This document shows, piece after piece, positions 6,657 through 15,916 of a DNA stretch of 64,000 nt. This DNA comes from JAGPCK01 sp041675505 (GTDB lineage Bacteria; Bacteroidota; Bacteroidia; UKL13-3). The stretch covers positions 1-64,000 of the forward strand of contig JBAYTR010000004.1 in the NCBI GenBank assembly GCA_041675505.1, written 5' to 3'. Position 1 is the first letter of the stretch. Each line of letters opens with the position of its first letter. The position numbers and the translations under genes were made by a program. The notes beneath the pieces are model-generated. The model saw only the letters and a list, made by a program, of their open reading frames with translations. It made no database searches and had not been told where the DNA came from.

Positions 6657-8089
6657 ATGGTTTCAACGGTTTGTTTTTGTAAAGCTAAATCTGCTGCATG
6701 GCCGTGCAGGTAAACACCGAGTATAGCTGCATCTTTGGGGGAGTAGCCTTGAGCCAGTAAAGCTGTAAGTACTCCCGTTAGCACATCTCCGCTCCCGCCC
6801 TTGGCTAAACCCGGGTTGCCCGTAGCGTTAAAATGTACTTCTCCATCAGGGCAAACCACAGCAGTGTGTGCACCTTTTACTACTACATAAAGTTGGTATT
6901 GTGCAGCCAGTGCTTTGGCTTTTTCCAATCGTTCTATGCTGTTGGTGCAGGTACCGCACAAACGTTCCAGTTCTTTGACGTGCGGGGTAATAATGCTTTG
7001 TTGGGGCAGATAATACGCACCTGCTTCGGCTATGATGTTGAGGGCATCGGCATCCAATACAACAGGTAATTGCAGTTGAGGTAATAAGGTGAGCAACGCC
7101 TGTTGTACTTCCTTACTTTTACCCAAGCCCGGCCCTATGCCTGCGGCTTTAAATGGTGTTAAATCAATTCCTGCCATGGTACCGTGAGCACTGGTAGCAA
7201 ACATAGCCTCAGGTACGGTTTGCAATAACAAGCTGCGTTCTGATGCGGGAATAAATACTGAGAGCAAACCGCAACCGCTGCGCAAAGCTGCCTTGGCACT
7301 CATTACCGCTGCACCTGCTTTGTCTTCACTACCGGCAATTAACAGCGCATGTCCGAAAGTGCCTTTATGGTCAAACTTATGTCGGGGTTTGTAAATTTTG
7401 CGAGCGGCATTTACATCCGTATAAAAATTTGTGGTGTTTAGCTGTTGTTCAAAGTCGGCATGCAAACCAATATCCAGCAGTACAAAATCTCCTACATAAG
7501 GATACGATTCAGCAAACATAAAACTGTAAGCCGGGGCCTGAAACTTTAGGGTGTACTGCGCTTTAATAATAGCGTGTTGATTACGCAAAGGCTCATCAAC
7601 AAACAAACCGGAAGGCACATCCACCGCTACAACCGTTGCTCCGGAGGCATTGATGTGTTCTATCACCTGAGCCGCATCACCTGAAGTAGGTTTGTTTAAG
7701 CCCGTACCAAAGAGTGCATCTACCACCACTGCATTTTGCGGAATGGCAGGTAAATGCGCTTTATCTATCAAGGCATAAGCAGTATGGTTCAAAGACCGGT
7801 AGCGTTGTTCATTAATAGTAAAGTCAGCAGAATAAGAAGCAGCTGCCAACACATGTACCTGCACGTTCGCTCCTTTCTCGTGCAGCATTCGGGCAATCAC
7901 TAAGCCGTCACCACCGTTGTTACCATTGCCACAAAAAATGACGTAAGGCTGTGTATTGGCAAACTTCTGCCACAACCAATCAGCACATTGGCCTGCTGCA
8001 CGTTCCATTAACAGTACTGAACTAATGGGCTCATTACTGATGGTAAACGCATCCCATGCGCTCATCTGAGGTGCGGTGGGCATTTTCAT
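6596..8089 (-). CDS. nnr: Bifunctional NAD(P)H-hydrate epimerase / ADP-dependent NAD(P)H-hydrate dehydratase
   Basis: This 497-residue enzyme repairs damaged NADH and NADPH hydrates in the cytoplasm. The N-terminal half (to about residue 215) is the YjeF_N epimerase with GNGNNGGDGLVIARML. The C-terminal half is the ribokinase-fold dehydratase with KGTFGHALLIAGS, GPGLG, VLDADALNI, TPHVKEL and the nucleotide-site block GNPGLAKGGSGDVLTG. Both domains look complete and the fusion has the standard length. Its ATG overlaps the stop of the upstream lipoprotein gene by four bases. Its last 19 codons are duplicated about 700 bases downstream. Confidence 0.95.
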   Translation of the reverse strand: MKMPTAPQMSAWDAFTISNEPISSVLLMERAAGQCADWLWQKFANTQPYVIFCGNGNNGGDGLVIARMLHEKGANVQVHVLAAASYSADFTINEQRYRSLNHTAYALIDKAHLPAIPQNAVVVDALFGTGLNKPTSGDAAQVIEHINASGATVVAVDVPSGLFVDEPLRNQHAIIKAQYTLKFQAPAYSFMFAESYPYVGDFVLLDIGLHADFEQQLNTTNFYTDVNAARKIYKPRHKFDHKGTFGHALLIAGSEDKAGAAVMSAKAALRSGCGLLSVFIPASERSLLLQTVPEAMFATSAHGTMAGIDLTPFKAAGIGPGLGKSKEVQQALLTLLPQLQLPVVLDADALNIIAEAGAYYLPQQSIITPHVKELERLCGTCTNSIERLEKAKALAAQYQLYVVVKGAHTAVVCPDGEVHFNATGNPGLAKGGSGDVLTGVLTALLAQGYSPKDAAILGVYLHGHAADLALQKQTVETMLASDVVEELAKGFKSFETN

Positions 8090-8862
8090 GGCAGTGTGGT
8101 GCGGGTTTCTTTTTTGAATTCAAACCTGAGCTTTCCTTTGGTGTAAAAGGGTTTATCCCCTGGAGCAGTTTTTAAAACCGGACTATACATACGCAAGGTG
8201 TCATTGTTCAATTCCCAAAGATACAAATCAGTGAGGGAATCTTTACCCATCAACATCACGGGTTCATTGGCAAAACCGGCCATGTCGCCATTAATAAAAA
8301 TCTCGTATTTGTTGTACACGGGCCAAGTGTTTATGCTGCCTTCATTGTTCATGGATATCATGTTTAAACCACCCGTTTCGCGGTAGTTGCCACTAAGCAA
8401 GCAGTTGCGCATTAACCTTTTAAACGCGGTTGAATATTGACCATCGTACTGCAACAATTCCTTATCCGCTTTTTTGAAACGGTAAATTTGTTTGAGTGTG
8501 GGGTCATCCAAAATGAGCATGTCCTTTTCAGCATTATACACCAGCAACAAATCGTCTGAGTTTTCTCCTTGTGTGAGCCATATGGAATCACCGCTTAGTC
8601 GAATACCGAGATGAGCTGTTTCCAAATCCTGATTAATAAACACCATAGAATCGGGTTGATGGGCATCATAAATCAACTCCGTACAATACCAATACCCGTT
8701 GGTGTCCCAGTACATTCCATTGTCGCAGGCCCAGTTTATAAGCGTTTCACACACCCAGTTGCCTTGTAATTGGCTGCGCGTTACCTGGTGTTTTTCTGTG
8801 ACACTTGGCTTACAGGAAAAAAATAAAAACGGCAAAAAAATGAACAGACAAAAAACGCGCAT
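8086..8862 (-). CDS. Lipoprotein of unknown function
   Basis: This 258-residue protein starts MRVFCLFIFLPFLFFSC, a strong lipobox with Cys17. The mature protein begins with QLQGNWVCETLINW, reminiscent of lipocalin-like beta-barrel starts, and is strand-rich with several cysteines. No family can be named. It sits in a tight leftward operon: one base overlaps the LEA-type lipoprotein gene upstream and four bases overlap nnr downstream. The co-transcription with nnr does not by itself imply a shared role. Confidence 0.65.
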   Translation of the reverse strand: MRVFCLFIFLPFLFFSCKPSVTEKHQVTRSQLQGNWVCETLINWACDNGMYWDTNGYWYCTELIYDAHQPDSMVFINQDLETAHLGIRLSGDSIWLTQGENSDDLLLVYNAEKDMLILDDPTLKQIYRFKKADKELLQYDGQYSTAFKRLMRNCLLSGNYRETGGLNMISMNNEGSINTWPVYNKYEIFINGDMAGFANEPVMLMGKDSLTDLYLWELNNDTLRMYSPVLKTAPGDKPFYTKGKLRFEFKKETRTTLP

Positions 8863-9329
8863 TAAAAAAGGTCTTTTAAATTCACTTTTGTTTTAACGTC
8901 AACCTTAAAGCGTTTTGGTATAATGCCCGCACTGCATTTTACTTTTCCTTTCAAACCAAATTCTGTTTTTTGAGAAAAAAGTGAGCCCAAAGAACCCATT
9001 AAACCTTTTAGTTGGTCAATATCTGTTTCCAGGTAAATGCTGTGGTAGCCATCAGAGTTCTTAGTAATTTTTATTTTTTTATCGCTGTATGCTTTGCCCA
9101 GCACCTTGTCGTTAAGGTACACTTCAAAATTGAGGTTCTTCACTTTTAAGGCAAATGCATTGGGATTTTTAATTTTGAGGTCAAGTACCAAACCCACCTT
9201 TCCCGATTCGGTGTTTTTAAAATTCACTGATTTCACTTCAGTTAACAAAGGTGCTTTTACCTTGCAACCCGCTGAAACTATCAGTAACATGGTCATTAGT
9301 ATCAGAATATTTTTTCTCATGGTGCTCAA
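8862..9329 (-). CDS. LEA type 2 (WHy domain) family lipoprotein
   Basis: This 155-residue protein has a lipoprotein signal ending LLIVSAGC (Cys21). The mature part contains SVNFKNTESGKVGLVLDLKI, then KNPNAFALKVKNLNFEVYLN, the classic LEA-2/WHy pattern in which a bonded strand pair is followed by NPN. Bacterial relatives are thought to be stress-related periplasmic proteins, but their activity is not defined. The start at 9329 (MSTMRKN) or at 9320 (MRKN) are both possible. It is the first gene of the operon running into nnr. Confidence 0.8.
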   Translation of the reverse strand: MSTMRKNILILMTMLLIVSAGCKVKAPLLTEVKSVNFKNTESGKVGLVLDLKIKNPNAFALKVKNLNFEVYLNDKVLGKAYSDKKIKITKNSDGYHSIYLETDIDQLKGLMGSLGSLFSQKTEFGLKGKVKCSAGIIPKRFKVDVKTKVNLKDLF

Positions 9330-9409
9330 AGATAAGGAAAATACTTACCTGTGTAAAAGACGCTTGCTGCCGTATATCGCGCAGATTAAATAATTCATAC
9401 AGGTATAGC

Positions 9410-9417
9410 TATATTTG
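9410..9417 (+). promoter_or_regulatory. Bacteroidota -7 element TATATTTG
   Basis: TATATTTG matches TAnnTTTG exactly and ends 11 bases before the ATG of cca, implying a very short 5' leader. No clear -33 TTG is seen. Confidence 0.5.
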
Positions 9418-9428
9418 CGCCCTTTAGC

Positions 9429-10847
9429 ATGAAACAGTATTTAACGCACCCTATTTTCAGCCTGATTGGTCAGGAAGCCGACCGTATGCAACTTTCCTGT
9501 TACGTGGTAGGCGGCTTTGTGCGCGATTTACTGCTTAAACGCCCATCTAAAGACGTGGACATTGTAGTGCTGGGCGATGGCATTGACCTGGCTTATGCTG
9601 TAGCTTCAAAACTGAAGGGCAACCCCAAGGTGAACTTTTTCAAAAACTTCGGCACCGCCATGATTAAGTCGGACGACTGGGAGATTGAATTTGTAGGAGC
9701 GCGTAAAGAATCGTATGCACACCACTCCCGCAAACCGGTAGTGGAACCCGGCACACTGGAAGACGACCAGAACCGCAGAGATTTTACCATCAACGCTATG
9801 GCCATCAGTTTGAATGCCGGTTCTTTCGGAACATTGATAGACCCGTTTAACGGAGTGCAACATCTGGAAAAGAAACACATTGTAACTCCGCTGGCACCTG
9901 ACATTACCTTTAGTGACGACCCTTTGCGCATGATGCGGGCCATACGTTTTGCCACCCAGCTTGATTTTACTATGGCTCCTGAAACGCTGGAATCCATTAC
10001 CCGGAATGCCGAGCGTATTAAGATTGTATCCATGGAGCGCGTTACGGATGAATTGAACAAAATCATATTGTCGCCTGTACCTTCCATTGGTTTCAAACAC
10101 CTGTTTAACACCGGCCTGCTTCAGCTCATTTTCCCTGAACTGGCCAATATGCAAGGCATTAAGGTGATTAACGGCAAAGCTCACAAAGACAACTTTTACC
10201 ACACCATTCAGGTGCTCGATAACATTGCGACCGAAACCAATGACTTGTGGTTACGCTGGGCTGCCATTTTGCACGACATTGCCAAACCTGCCACCCAACG
10301 TTTTGTGCCCGGTGAAGGTTGGACCTTTCACGGACATGAGGACCGCGGGGCCCGTATGGTATCCGGAATTTTCAGGCGGCTGAAGTTGCCCATGAACGAA
10401 AAGATGAAACTGGTAGAGAAACTGGTGTTGCTGCATTTACGGCCAAAATCACTGGCAGAAAGTGAAGTGACCGATTCGGCCATGCGCAGACTTTTATTTG
10501 AAGCCGGTGACGATATGGACGGGTTGTTTATTCTGTGCCGTGCTGATATCACTTCCAAAAATGCCGAGAAAGTGGCCCGCTACAAAAAAAATCTGGCTGA
10601 GGTAGAAGAAAAAATTAAGGAAGTGGAATCGCGCGACCGTATACGCAACTGGCAACCACCCGTTACCGGAGAAGACATTATGAAATCCTTTGACATTGGC
10701 CCCTGCAAAGAGGTTGGCCTCATTAAAAACGCTATACGCGATGCCATTTTAGATGGTGATATACCCAACTCCAGAACCGAAGCACTGGCTTTGATGAAAG
10801 CTGTGGGAGAACAAAACGGATTACTCATTAAAACAGAATTGAACTGA
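9429..10847 (+). CDS. cca: CCA tRNA nucleotidyltransferase (HD-domain type)
   Basis: This 472-residue enzyme adds or repairs the 3' CCA of tRNA. The nucleotidyltransferase head has GGFVRD at residues 28-33 and DVD at 42-44 for the two catalytic carboxylates, then RRDFTINAMA, and DPLRMMRAIRFATQL of the NTP-selecting domain. A C-terminal HD domain follows (HDIAKP, FHGHED), as in class II enzymes with phosphohydrolase activity. A related poly(A) polymerase is the main alternative, but the absence of any other cca in view and the overall architecture favour CCA-adding. It reads towards the pRiA4b ORF-3 gene 61 bases away. Confidence 0.9.
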   Translation: MKQYLTHPIFSLIGQEADRMQLSCYVVGGFVRDLLLKRPSKDVDIVVLGDGIDLAYAVASKLKGNPKVNFFKNFGTAMIKSDDWEIEFVGARKESYAHHSRKPVVEPGTLEDDQNRRDFTINAMAISLNAGSFGTLIDPFNGVQHLEKKHIVTPLAPDITFSDDPLRMMRAIRFATQLDFTMAPETLESITRNAERIKIVSMERVTDELNKIILSPVPSIGFKHLFNTGLLQLIFPELANMQGIKVINGKAHKDNFYHTIQVLDNIATETNDLWLRWAAILHDIAKPATQRFVPGEGWTFHGHEDRGARMVSGIFRRLKLPMNEKMKLVEKLVLLHLRPKSLAESEVTDSAMRRLLFEAGDDMDGLFILCRADITSKNAEKVARYKKNLAEVEEKIKEVESRDRIRNWQPPVTGEDIMKSFDIGPCKEVGLIKNAIRDAILDGDIPNSRTEALALMKAVGEQNGLLIKTELN

Positions 10848-10908
10848 ACCAAAGAACAAATTTTGAGTTCAACGTAATAAATCAGAAATTTGCACAAAAT
10901 TACAACGC

Positions 10909-11517
10909 ATGGCAGTTTATAAATTTAAGGTTTGGTTTGAAGACTACGAAGACGTAGTTCGTGTGATTGAAGTAAAGAGCACCCAAACGTTTCTTGATCT
11001 CCACAACGCTATTCAGGACTCTGTGGGGTTTGATAAATCTCAACCGGCTTCCTTTTACATAAGTGACGACCAATGGAAAAAGGGACTGGAAATTACCCTG
11101 GAACAAATGGGCGATGAAGACGATGATGAGGCTCCCCTGCTCATTATGAAACAAACCCGTTTGTGCGATGTAATCAACGACCCTCACCAGAAATTTGTGT
11201 ACATTTTTGATTTTATCGAAATGTGGACTTTCTGCGTGGAGCTTACTGGCATCAATATCAAAGAAGACCCCAAAGCCAAATATCCCGTTTGTATCAAATC
11301 AACCGGTATGTCGCCCAAGCAATATGATAAAGTGGCACGTTTTGGTTTTGTAGAAGACAACGAGTTTGACGAAATCACCAAAAACTACCTGCTCAAATCA
11401 GACGACCTGCCAACCGGCATTGCTGAAAGCGAAGACGATGAGCAGGGTGCAGCAGCTGAAGATGATGAATTTGGCAGCGATGAGTTTGGTGTTGATGACG
11501 AGGATAGCCGCTTTTAA
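10909..11517 (+). CDS. pRiA4b ORF-3-like family protein
   Basis: This 202-residue soluble protein contains YKFKVWFEDYEDVVRVIEVK, then TFLDLHNAIQDSVGFDKSQPASFYI, the pattern of the pRiA4b ORF-3 domain (PF07929), a ubiquitin-like fold first noted on a plasmid. Known members have no assigned activity. The last 40 residues are almost all Asp, Glu, Gly and Ser, a long acidic tail that could mimic nucleic acid or bind basic proteins (inference). It lies between cca and miaA on the same strand, and its stop touches the first base of miaA, so it is likely co-expressed with tRNA-maturation genes. Confidence 0.8.
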   Translation: MAVYKFKVWFEDYEDVVRVIEVKSTQTFLDLHNAIQDSVGFDKSQPASFYISDDQWKKGLEITLEQMGDEDDDEAPLLIMKQTRLCDVINDPHQKFVYIFDFIEMWTFCVELTGINIKEDPKAKYPVCIKSTGMSPKQYDKVARFGFVEDNEFDEITKNYLLKSDDLPTGIAESEDDEQGAAAEDDEFGSDEFGVDDEDSRF

Positions 11518-12468
11518 TTGGCCTGTGCTCCTTTGAAAGCACAAAAACTTCCTATTTTACTTGTTATCTCCGGCCCCACGGGTTCAGGCAAAACAGCTTT
11601 AGCTATACAATTGGCCAAACATTTTGGCACCCACATTCTATCAGCCGATTCGAGACAGTTTTACAAAGAAATCAGTATAGGCACTGCTAAACCTACGGCT
11701 GACGAGCAACAAGCCGCACCGCATCATTTTATTGATTCGCTTTCCATTCATGATATTTATACCGCAGGCGACTATGAACGTGATGCACTCGCACTGCTAA
11801 ATCAGTTGTTTCAAAAGCACAACATCGTAATTCTTTGTGGAGGCTCAGGGTTATTTGTAAAAGCCGTTTGTGAAGGATTGGATGACCTGCCAAAATCTGA
11901 TGAAAAAATTCGCAATGAACTGATTGCGTTATACAAAAAAGAAGGAATAATTCCTTTACAGGAAAAATTAATTCAACTGGATCCACAGTATGCTGCGGTG
12001 GTTGACCTCAACAATCCCAACAGAGTAATGCGGGCTTTGGAAGTTTGCCTGAGTACCGGAAAACCCTACTCAGCGTTTTTGGGTAAACAAGCTGCTCCCC
12101 GCCCTTTTCGTGTGGTGAATATTGGTATTGACATTTCGCGCGAGGAACTTTATTCGCGCATCAACCTGCGGGTAGATAAGATGCTGGAGCAAGGGCTGGA
12201 AGATGAAGCAAGATCTGTGTATCCTTTCAAGCAGTTAAGCTGCCTCAATACCGTAGGTTATCAGGAATTTTTCGACCACTTCGATGGCCTGATGACGCGT
12301 GAGCAAGCCATTGAAAAAATTAAACAACACAGCCGCAACTACGCCAAAAAACAAATGACCTGGTTCAGGAAATCTACCGACATACAGTGGTTCCGTCCTC
12401 AGGATATGGATAAAATTGTGGCCCATGTAACTGAACAAAGCAATATTTTTGCACCCAATAATTTATAA
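11518..12468 (+). CDS. miaA: tRNA dimethylallyltransferase
   Basis: This 316-residue enzyme transfers the dimethylallyl group to A37 of tRNAs that read U-starting codons. GPTGSGKT at residues 19-26 is the P-loop. SADSRQFYKEISIGTAKPT supplies the catalytic Asp and the DMAPP/tRNA-binding Arg, and GGSGLF and NPNRVMRALEV follow as in MiaA. The length is normal. The start is a TTG directly abutting the stop of the preceding gene; no ATG is available before the P-loop. Another TTG at 11533 could also serve. Confidence 0.94.
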   Translation: MACAPLKAQKLPILLVISGPTGSGKTALAIQLAKHFGTHILSADSRQFYKEISIGTAKPTADEQQAAPHHFIDSLSIHDIYTAGDYERDALALLNQLFQKHNIVILCGGSGLFVKAVCEGLDDLPKSDEKIRNELIALYKKEGIIPLQEKLIQLDPQYAAVVDLNNPNRVMRALEVCLSTGKPYSAFLGKQAAPRPFRVVNIGIDISREELYSRINLRVDKMLEQGLEDEARSVYPFKQLSCLNTVGYQEFFDHFDGLMTREQAIEKIKQHSRNYAKKQMTWFRKSTDIQWFRPQDMDKIVAHVTEQSNIFAPNNL

Positions 12469-12470
12469 CC

Positions 12471-13226
12471 ATGTTCGAAATGCTCACTTCAGCTGATGCT
12501 TTGATAAGCCTCTTTACCCTTACCATAATGGAAATTGTATTGGGTATTGACAACATCATTTTCATTTCCATTGTTACCGGAAAACTCCCCAAAGCACAAC
12601 AGCCCAAAGCACGCAGCATAGGGGTGTTACTGGCACTGGGCATACGCATAGTATTGTTGATGGCCATCAGTTGGATTATTGGACTGGTAGAGCCGGTAAT
12701 TACTTTGCCCTTGCCTATGGAAGGAAATGAATTAAGCTGGAGAGACATCATTTTGCTGGCCGGTGGTTTATTTCTGTTGGCCAAAAGCACCATGGAAATA
12801 AACGATAAACTGGAAGGTGAAAAACACCACGATGATAAAAAAGCCAAAGCTACCTTTGCCTCTGTGGTAATGCAAGTAGTGGTGCTGGACATTGTATTCT
12901 CTTTCGACTCCATCATTACCGCAGTTGGCTTAGCGCAACACGTAGAGATTATGATTGCTGCTGTAATTATCTCCATGATTATTATGCTGGCAGCTGCCCC
13001 CCGCATCAGTTCATTTATAGAAAAACATCCTTCCATCAAAATGCTGGCCCTCTCCTTCCTGTTGATGATTGGTATGCTGCTGGTAGCTGAAGCCTTCGAA
13101 ATGCACGTACCTAAAGGATATGCCTACTTTGCTATGGCCTTCTCCTTACTGGTAGAAACCCTCAACATACGCATGCGCAAAAAATCAAAACCGGTAGAAC
13201 TGCGCGATACGCCTAAGGCGGAGTAA
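12471..13226 (+). CDS. TerC-family integral membrane protein
   Basis: This 251-residue inner-membrane protein has about seven hydrophobic helices. The N-terminal block IMEIVLGIDNIIFISIV carries the buried Asp-Asn typical of the TerC family, and the repeat VLDIVFSFDSIITAVG near residue 150 carries the matching Asp. TerC-like proteins have been linked to tellurite resistance and to manganese efflux; which applies here is unknown. A His/Asp/Lys loop (KHHDDKK) faces the aqueous side. It starts two bases after miaA stops and is probably in the same transcript. Confidence 0.9.
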   Translation: MFEMLTSADALISLFTLTIMEIVLGIDNIIFISIVTGKLPKAQQPKARSIGVLLALGIRIVLLMAISWIIGLVEPVITLPLPMEGNELSWRDIILLAGGLFLLAKSTMEINDKLEGEKHHDDKKAKATFASVVMQVVVLDIVFSFDSIITAVGLAQHVEIMIAAVIISMIIMLAAAPRISSFIEKHPSIKMLALSFLLMIGMLLVAEAFEMHVPKGYAYFAMAFSLLVETLNIRMRKKSKPVELRDTPKAE

Positions 13227-13244
13227 TAGAATAAATAGTTCACT

Positions 13245-13910
13245 ATGAAAGTCAAATCTGTTATCTTTTTAGTAATTACTTTTATCACTTTACTATTGAG
13301 CAAAGTATTTGGACAGGAATTTCCTATTGGAATATTTGCTGGGCAATTGAGAGCTTTCGGCATGTCGGCTTACTCACATAGTGATAGTGTATTTATTAAG
13401 AAATGGCAGAATAAAAAGGATACATCTTTTTATGTTGTTCCAATGAAAAAGAGCAATAAATTTATAATGAATAACATTGAGTATTCAGTAGTTTACTCAA
13501 CGCAAAAAACGCCTCACTCTCTTCTTATCTATTCGATAAAAGACTCCATTGAATTAATCAAGCTAACTAATATATCTTCAACCAGAAAAATAGATTGGGA
13601 AGTTCAAATTACTTCGACTTACGCAAGTAACGGTCAACCATATAAATACAGAATTTACTATTACGACACTAATAATGTATACTCCTATCCTTTTTACCCT
13701 GACTCAATAAAAGGCTTTAAAAACGACAGGGATAAAAATATTTTTTTTATGAAGCATGGGATTGATTATATATTTTATCCTTACAATTCAACATGGATTT
13801 CATGGATTCGTGAAAAAGGTAAATGGAAAAATGGGAAACTTGTTAAATATAGAAAATATAGACCTTCACAAAAGGAATTTAAAATTTTTTATTGGTCAAG
13901 GAATTATTAA
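13245..13910 (+). CDS. Exported protein of unknown function
   Basis: This 221-residue protein begins with a Sec signal (MKVKSVIFLVITFITLLLSK, cleavage near VFGQ). The mature protein is rich in Tyr, Ser, Lys and Asn, suggesting a beta-structured periplasmic or surface protein. A repeated KYRKYRP-like basic stretch is near the C-terminus. No family is recognised. The gene is clearly more A+T-rich than terC before it and uses A/T-ending codons, which suggests a younger acquisition. It is the last gene of this rightward run. Confidence 0.55.
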   Translation: MKVKSVIFLVITFITLLLSKVFGQEFPIGIFAGQLRAFGMSAYSHSDSVFIKKWQNKKDTSFYVVPMKKSNKFIMNNIEYSVVYSTQKTPHSLLIYSIKDSIELIKLTNISSTRKIDWEVQITSTYASNGQPYKYRIYYYDTNNVYSYPFYPDSIKGFKNDRDKNIFFMKHGIDYIFYPYNSTWISWIREKGKWKNGKLVKYRKYRPSQKEFKIFYWSRNY

Positions 13911-14044
13911 TTGTTTCCTTAGCAATGCTGAGTTTCCTTTTCTTCTCTGTGCAATCTGTGAAAATCAGTGGCTGCTCACTCCTACTGAGCTCGCAGCTTC
14001 ACTTCGTTTTCCTTAGAGTAAAAACTCGTTACTGGCTTTGCTCT

Positions 14045-15058
14045 TTATTTCACCGGAAACACAATCTCTGTAAGCCATTTGGCAGTATCTTTTTCCATCA
14101 TGGGGTCGGTTACATAAATTTCCATGGGGTAACCGTTATTTTCCATCTTGTTGTTTTTGATGTAATCAAATGCCGCATAATACACAGGTTCAGTTTTAGA
14201 ATAATCTCCGTAATATTTTACCACCAACACTTTTGAGCCCGGCAACTCATGAAATTTAACTTTGCCTTCATCTTTTCCTTTAGCAGCAACCGGCATGGCC
14301 GCTTCCATATCTGCTGAAGCAGTTTCGTAAGCATAATAAATAGTCATTGGTGAACCTATGGGTTCCATTTTATTTGCGCCCAATGTTTTGCCAATGGTAG
14401 CAAACCAATTTCCGAATTTTTCTCCGGAGAGGTCGGTGAATTTTACGGTTTCGCGAATACCTGCCACCACAGTTGCCGGCATTTCGCGCATCTCAAAATT
14501 AAAACCCAAAATGGTTGCTGCATCACCACCCGCAGGGGCAGCTTCGGCTACTTCTTTCATTTTAGCCAAACCTTTTTCATAGTCTTTTCCAATCCTGCCG
14601 TCCATAAATAAGCCAATGTAACGGGCAATGGGGTTCATGCCCATATCAGTATCCAGGGTCCATTTCACTAAAACACCTGAATCATTCGGAGTGAAAAAAT
14701 ATTCGGCATACGAAGAACCCATGCCTTCAAAATCCATCTGTGTTTTGATGTATTCATTTTCTTTAATTTCTAAAATGGTGAGCTTACCGTTGCCTACGTC
14801 TTTGTGCTCACTTTTCCAGGTGTACCAAGCACCCGAACCAATAGCAGTTTCTCCGCTGAAGGTCCATTCCGTTTTGGGGTCAATACCATGCCAGGGCGAC
14901 CATTTCTCCCATTGCTTCAAATCGTTCACTAAAGGAAAAACTGTGGCAGCGTTTGCACTCATCTGAAGTGAGCGTTCCACATGAACTTTTGCAGGTATCA
15001 GGTACGATACAATGATGATTAAGAGCACTACAATGCCCGTAATTTTTAAAATTTTCAT
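14045..15058 (-). CDS. SRPBCC-domain and GyrI-like effector-binding-domain protein
   Basis: This 337-residue protein has one N-terminal membrane helix (ILKITGIVVLLIIIVSYLIP). An SRPBCC/polyketide-cyclase-like ligand-binding domain follows at about residues 30-165 (WEKWSPWHGIDPKTEWTFSG and onward). After an Ala-rich linker there is a GyrI/AraC effector-binding domain at about 185-337 (MPATVVAGIRETVKFTDL, LVVKYYGDYSKTEPVYYA). It is anchored in the inner membrane with both small-molecule-binding folds on one face. The ligand is unknown. It ends convergently towards the 13245 gene. Confidence 0.8.
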   Translation of the reverse strand: MKILKITGIVVLLIIIVSYLIPAKVHVERSLQMSANAATVFPLVNDLKQWEKWSPWHGIDPKTEWTFSGETAIGSGAWYTWKSEHKDVGNGKLTILEIKENEYIKTQMDFEGMGSSYAEYFFTPNDSGVLVKWTLDTDMGMNPIARYIGLFMDGRIGKDYEKGLAKMKEVAEAAPAGGDAATILGFNFEMREMPATVVAGIRETVKFTDLSGEKFGNWFATIGKTLGANKMEPIGSPMTIYYAYETASADMEAAMPVAAKGKDEGKVKFHELPGSKVLVVKYYGDYSKTEPVYYAAFDYIKNNKMENNGYPMEIYVTDPMMEKDTAKWLTEIVFPVK

Positions 15059-15116
15059 ATGCGATTAAATTATAAGTTTAGGGTAAAGGTAAAAAAAAAT
15101 CCGATACACGCAACCG

Positions 15117-15914
15117 TTAGCTAATAGCCAGTTGGCGGTTCAGTTCCTTCAGGTAATCAACGGTATGCAGCAGGCGGTTGCCGTACCAACTAAAGAGTTC
15201 ACCGTCCACTAAAAGCAGGCGCGCACCCGGACAAATCATTTTTAGTTCCTGCATATGCTCTTCCTTAAACGGATAAGGTTCAGAGGAAAGTAAAATTACA
15301 TCAGGGTCAAGTGCCGAAATATCTGCCGGTGTAAGTTGCGGGTACCTTTTATAATGCTCATGGGGCAACACATTTTCCCATCCGGCAGCGGTTATCATAC
15401 TGCCAATAAACGTATCATTTGCCGCAGCCATAAAAGGATCGCGCCAAATAAGGTAAAGCACGTGCAAAGGCATTGCAGATGTTTTAAGCTCTTGGAACTG
15501 CTTGTGTATTGCTCTACTAATTTGTATTGCTTCTGCTGTTTTTCCTGTTAAATCTCCCACCCTTTTAATCATATCAAGTGCATCACTCAACTGTTGAATA
15601 TCGCTCATCCACACAGGAAATTCTTTTTCCAGTTCTTCAATCTGGCTGCGTTCGTTTTCCTCTTTGTTCCCTATAATTAAATCAGGTTGTAACTCCCGTA
15701 TTTTATCCAACTTCAGTTTCTTCGTTCCGCCAATGCGGGGTTTGCTTTGATGCTTATCCGCAGGGTGAATGCAGAACAGCGTTTGGCCCACTACTTCTTC
15801 ATCTAAACCTAAAGCATACAACAACTCTGTTTGTGAAGGCACCAATGATACAATCCGCTTGGGCACATCCGGCACCTGTAGCATACGCTGCATTTGGTCG
15901 GTAACCACCCGCAT
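15117..15914 (-). CDS. Cobalamin-binding-like protein (helical-backbone metal receptor)
   Basis: This protein of about 265 residues has the BtuF fold pattern: RIVSLVPSQTELLYALGL, then EVVGQTLFCIHP, RIGGTKKLKLDKIRELQPDLI, and DPDVILLSSEPYPFKEEH. Such proteins bind corrinoids or metal chelates for ABC importers. Here no signal peptide is present, so it is either cytoplasmic or exported in another way. The ATG at 15914 is chosen because it falls two bases after the stop of the upstream GNAT-nitrilase gene; a frame extension upstream would overlap that gene. No ABC permease or ATPase is nearby. Confidence 0.75.
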   Translation of the reverse strand: MRVVTDQMQRMLQVPDVPKRIVSLVPSQTELLYALGLDEEVVGQTLFCIHPADKHQSKPRIGGTKKLKLDKIRELQPDLIIGNKEENERSQIEELEKEFPVWMSDIQQLSDALDMIKRVGDLTGKTAEAIQISRAIHKQFQELKTSAMPLHVLYLIWRDPFMAAANDTFIGSMITAAGWENVLPHEHYKRYPQLTPADISALDPDVILLSSEPYPFKEEHMQELKMICPGARLLLVDGELFSWYGNRLLHTVDYLKELNRQLAIS

Positions 15915-15916
15915 AT

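Noticed and set aside
9593..10202. Two minus-strand frames inside cca
   Set aside because: Antisense shadows of a well-supported gene.
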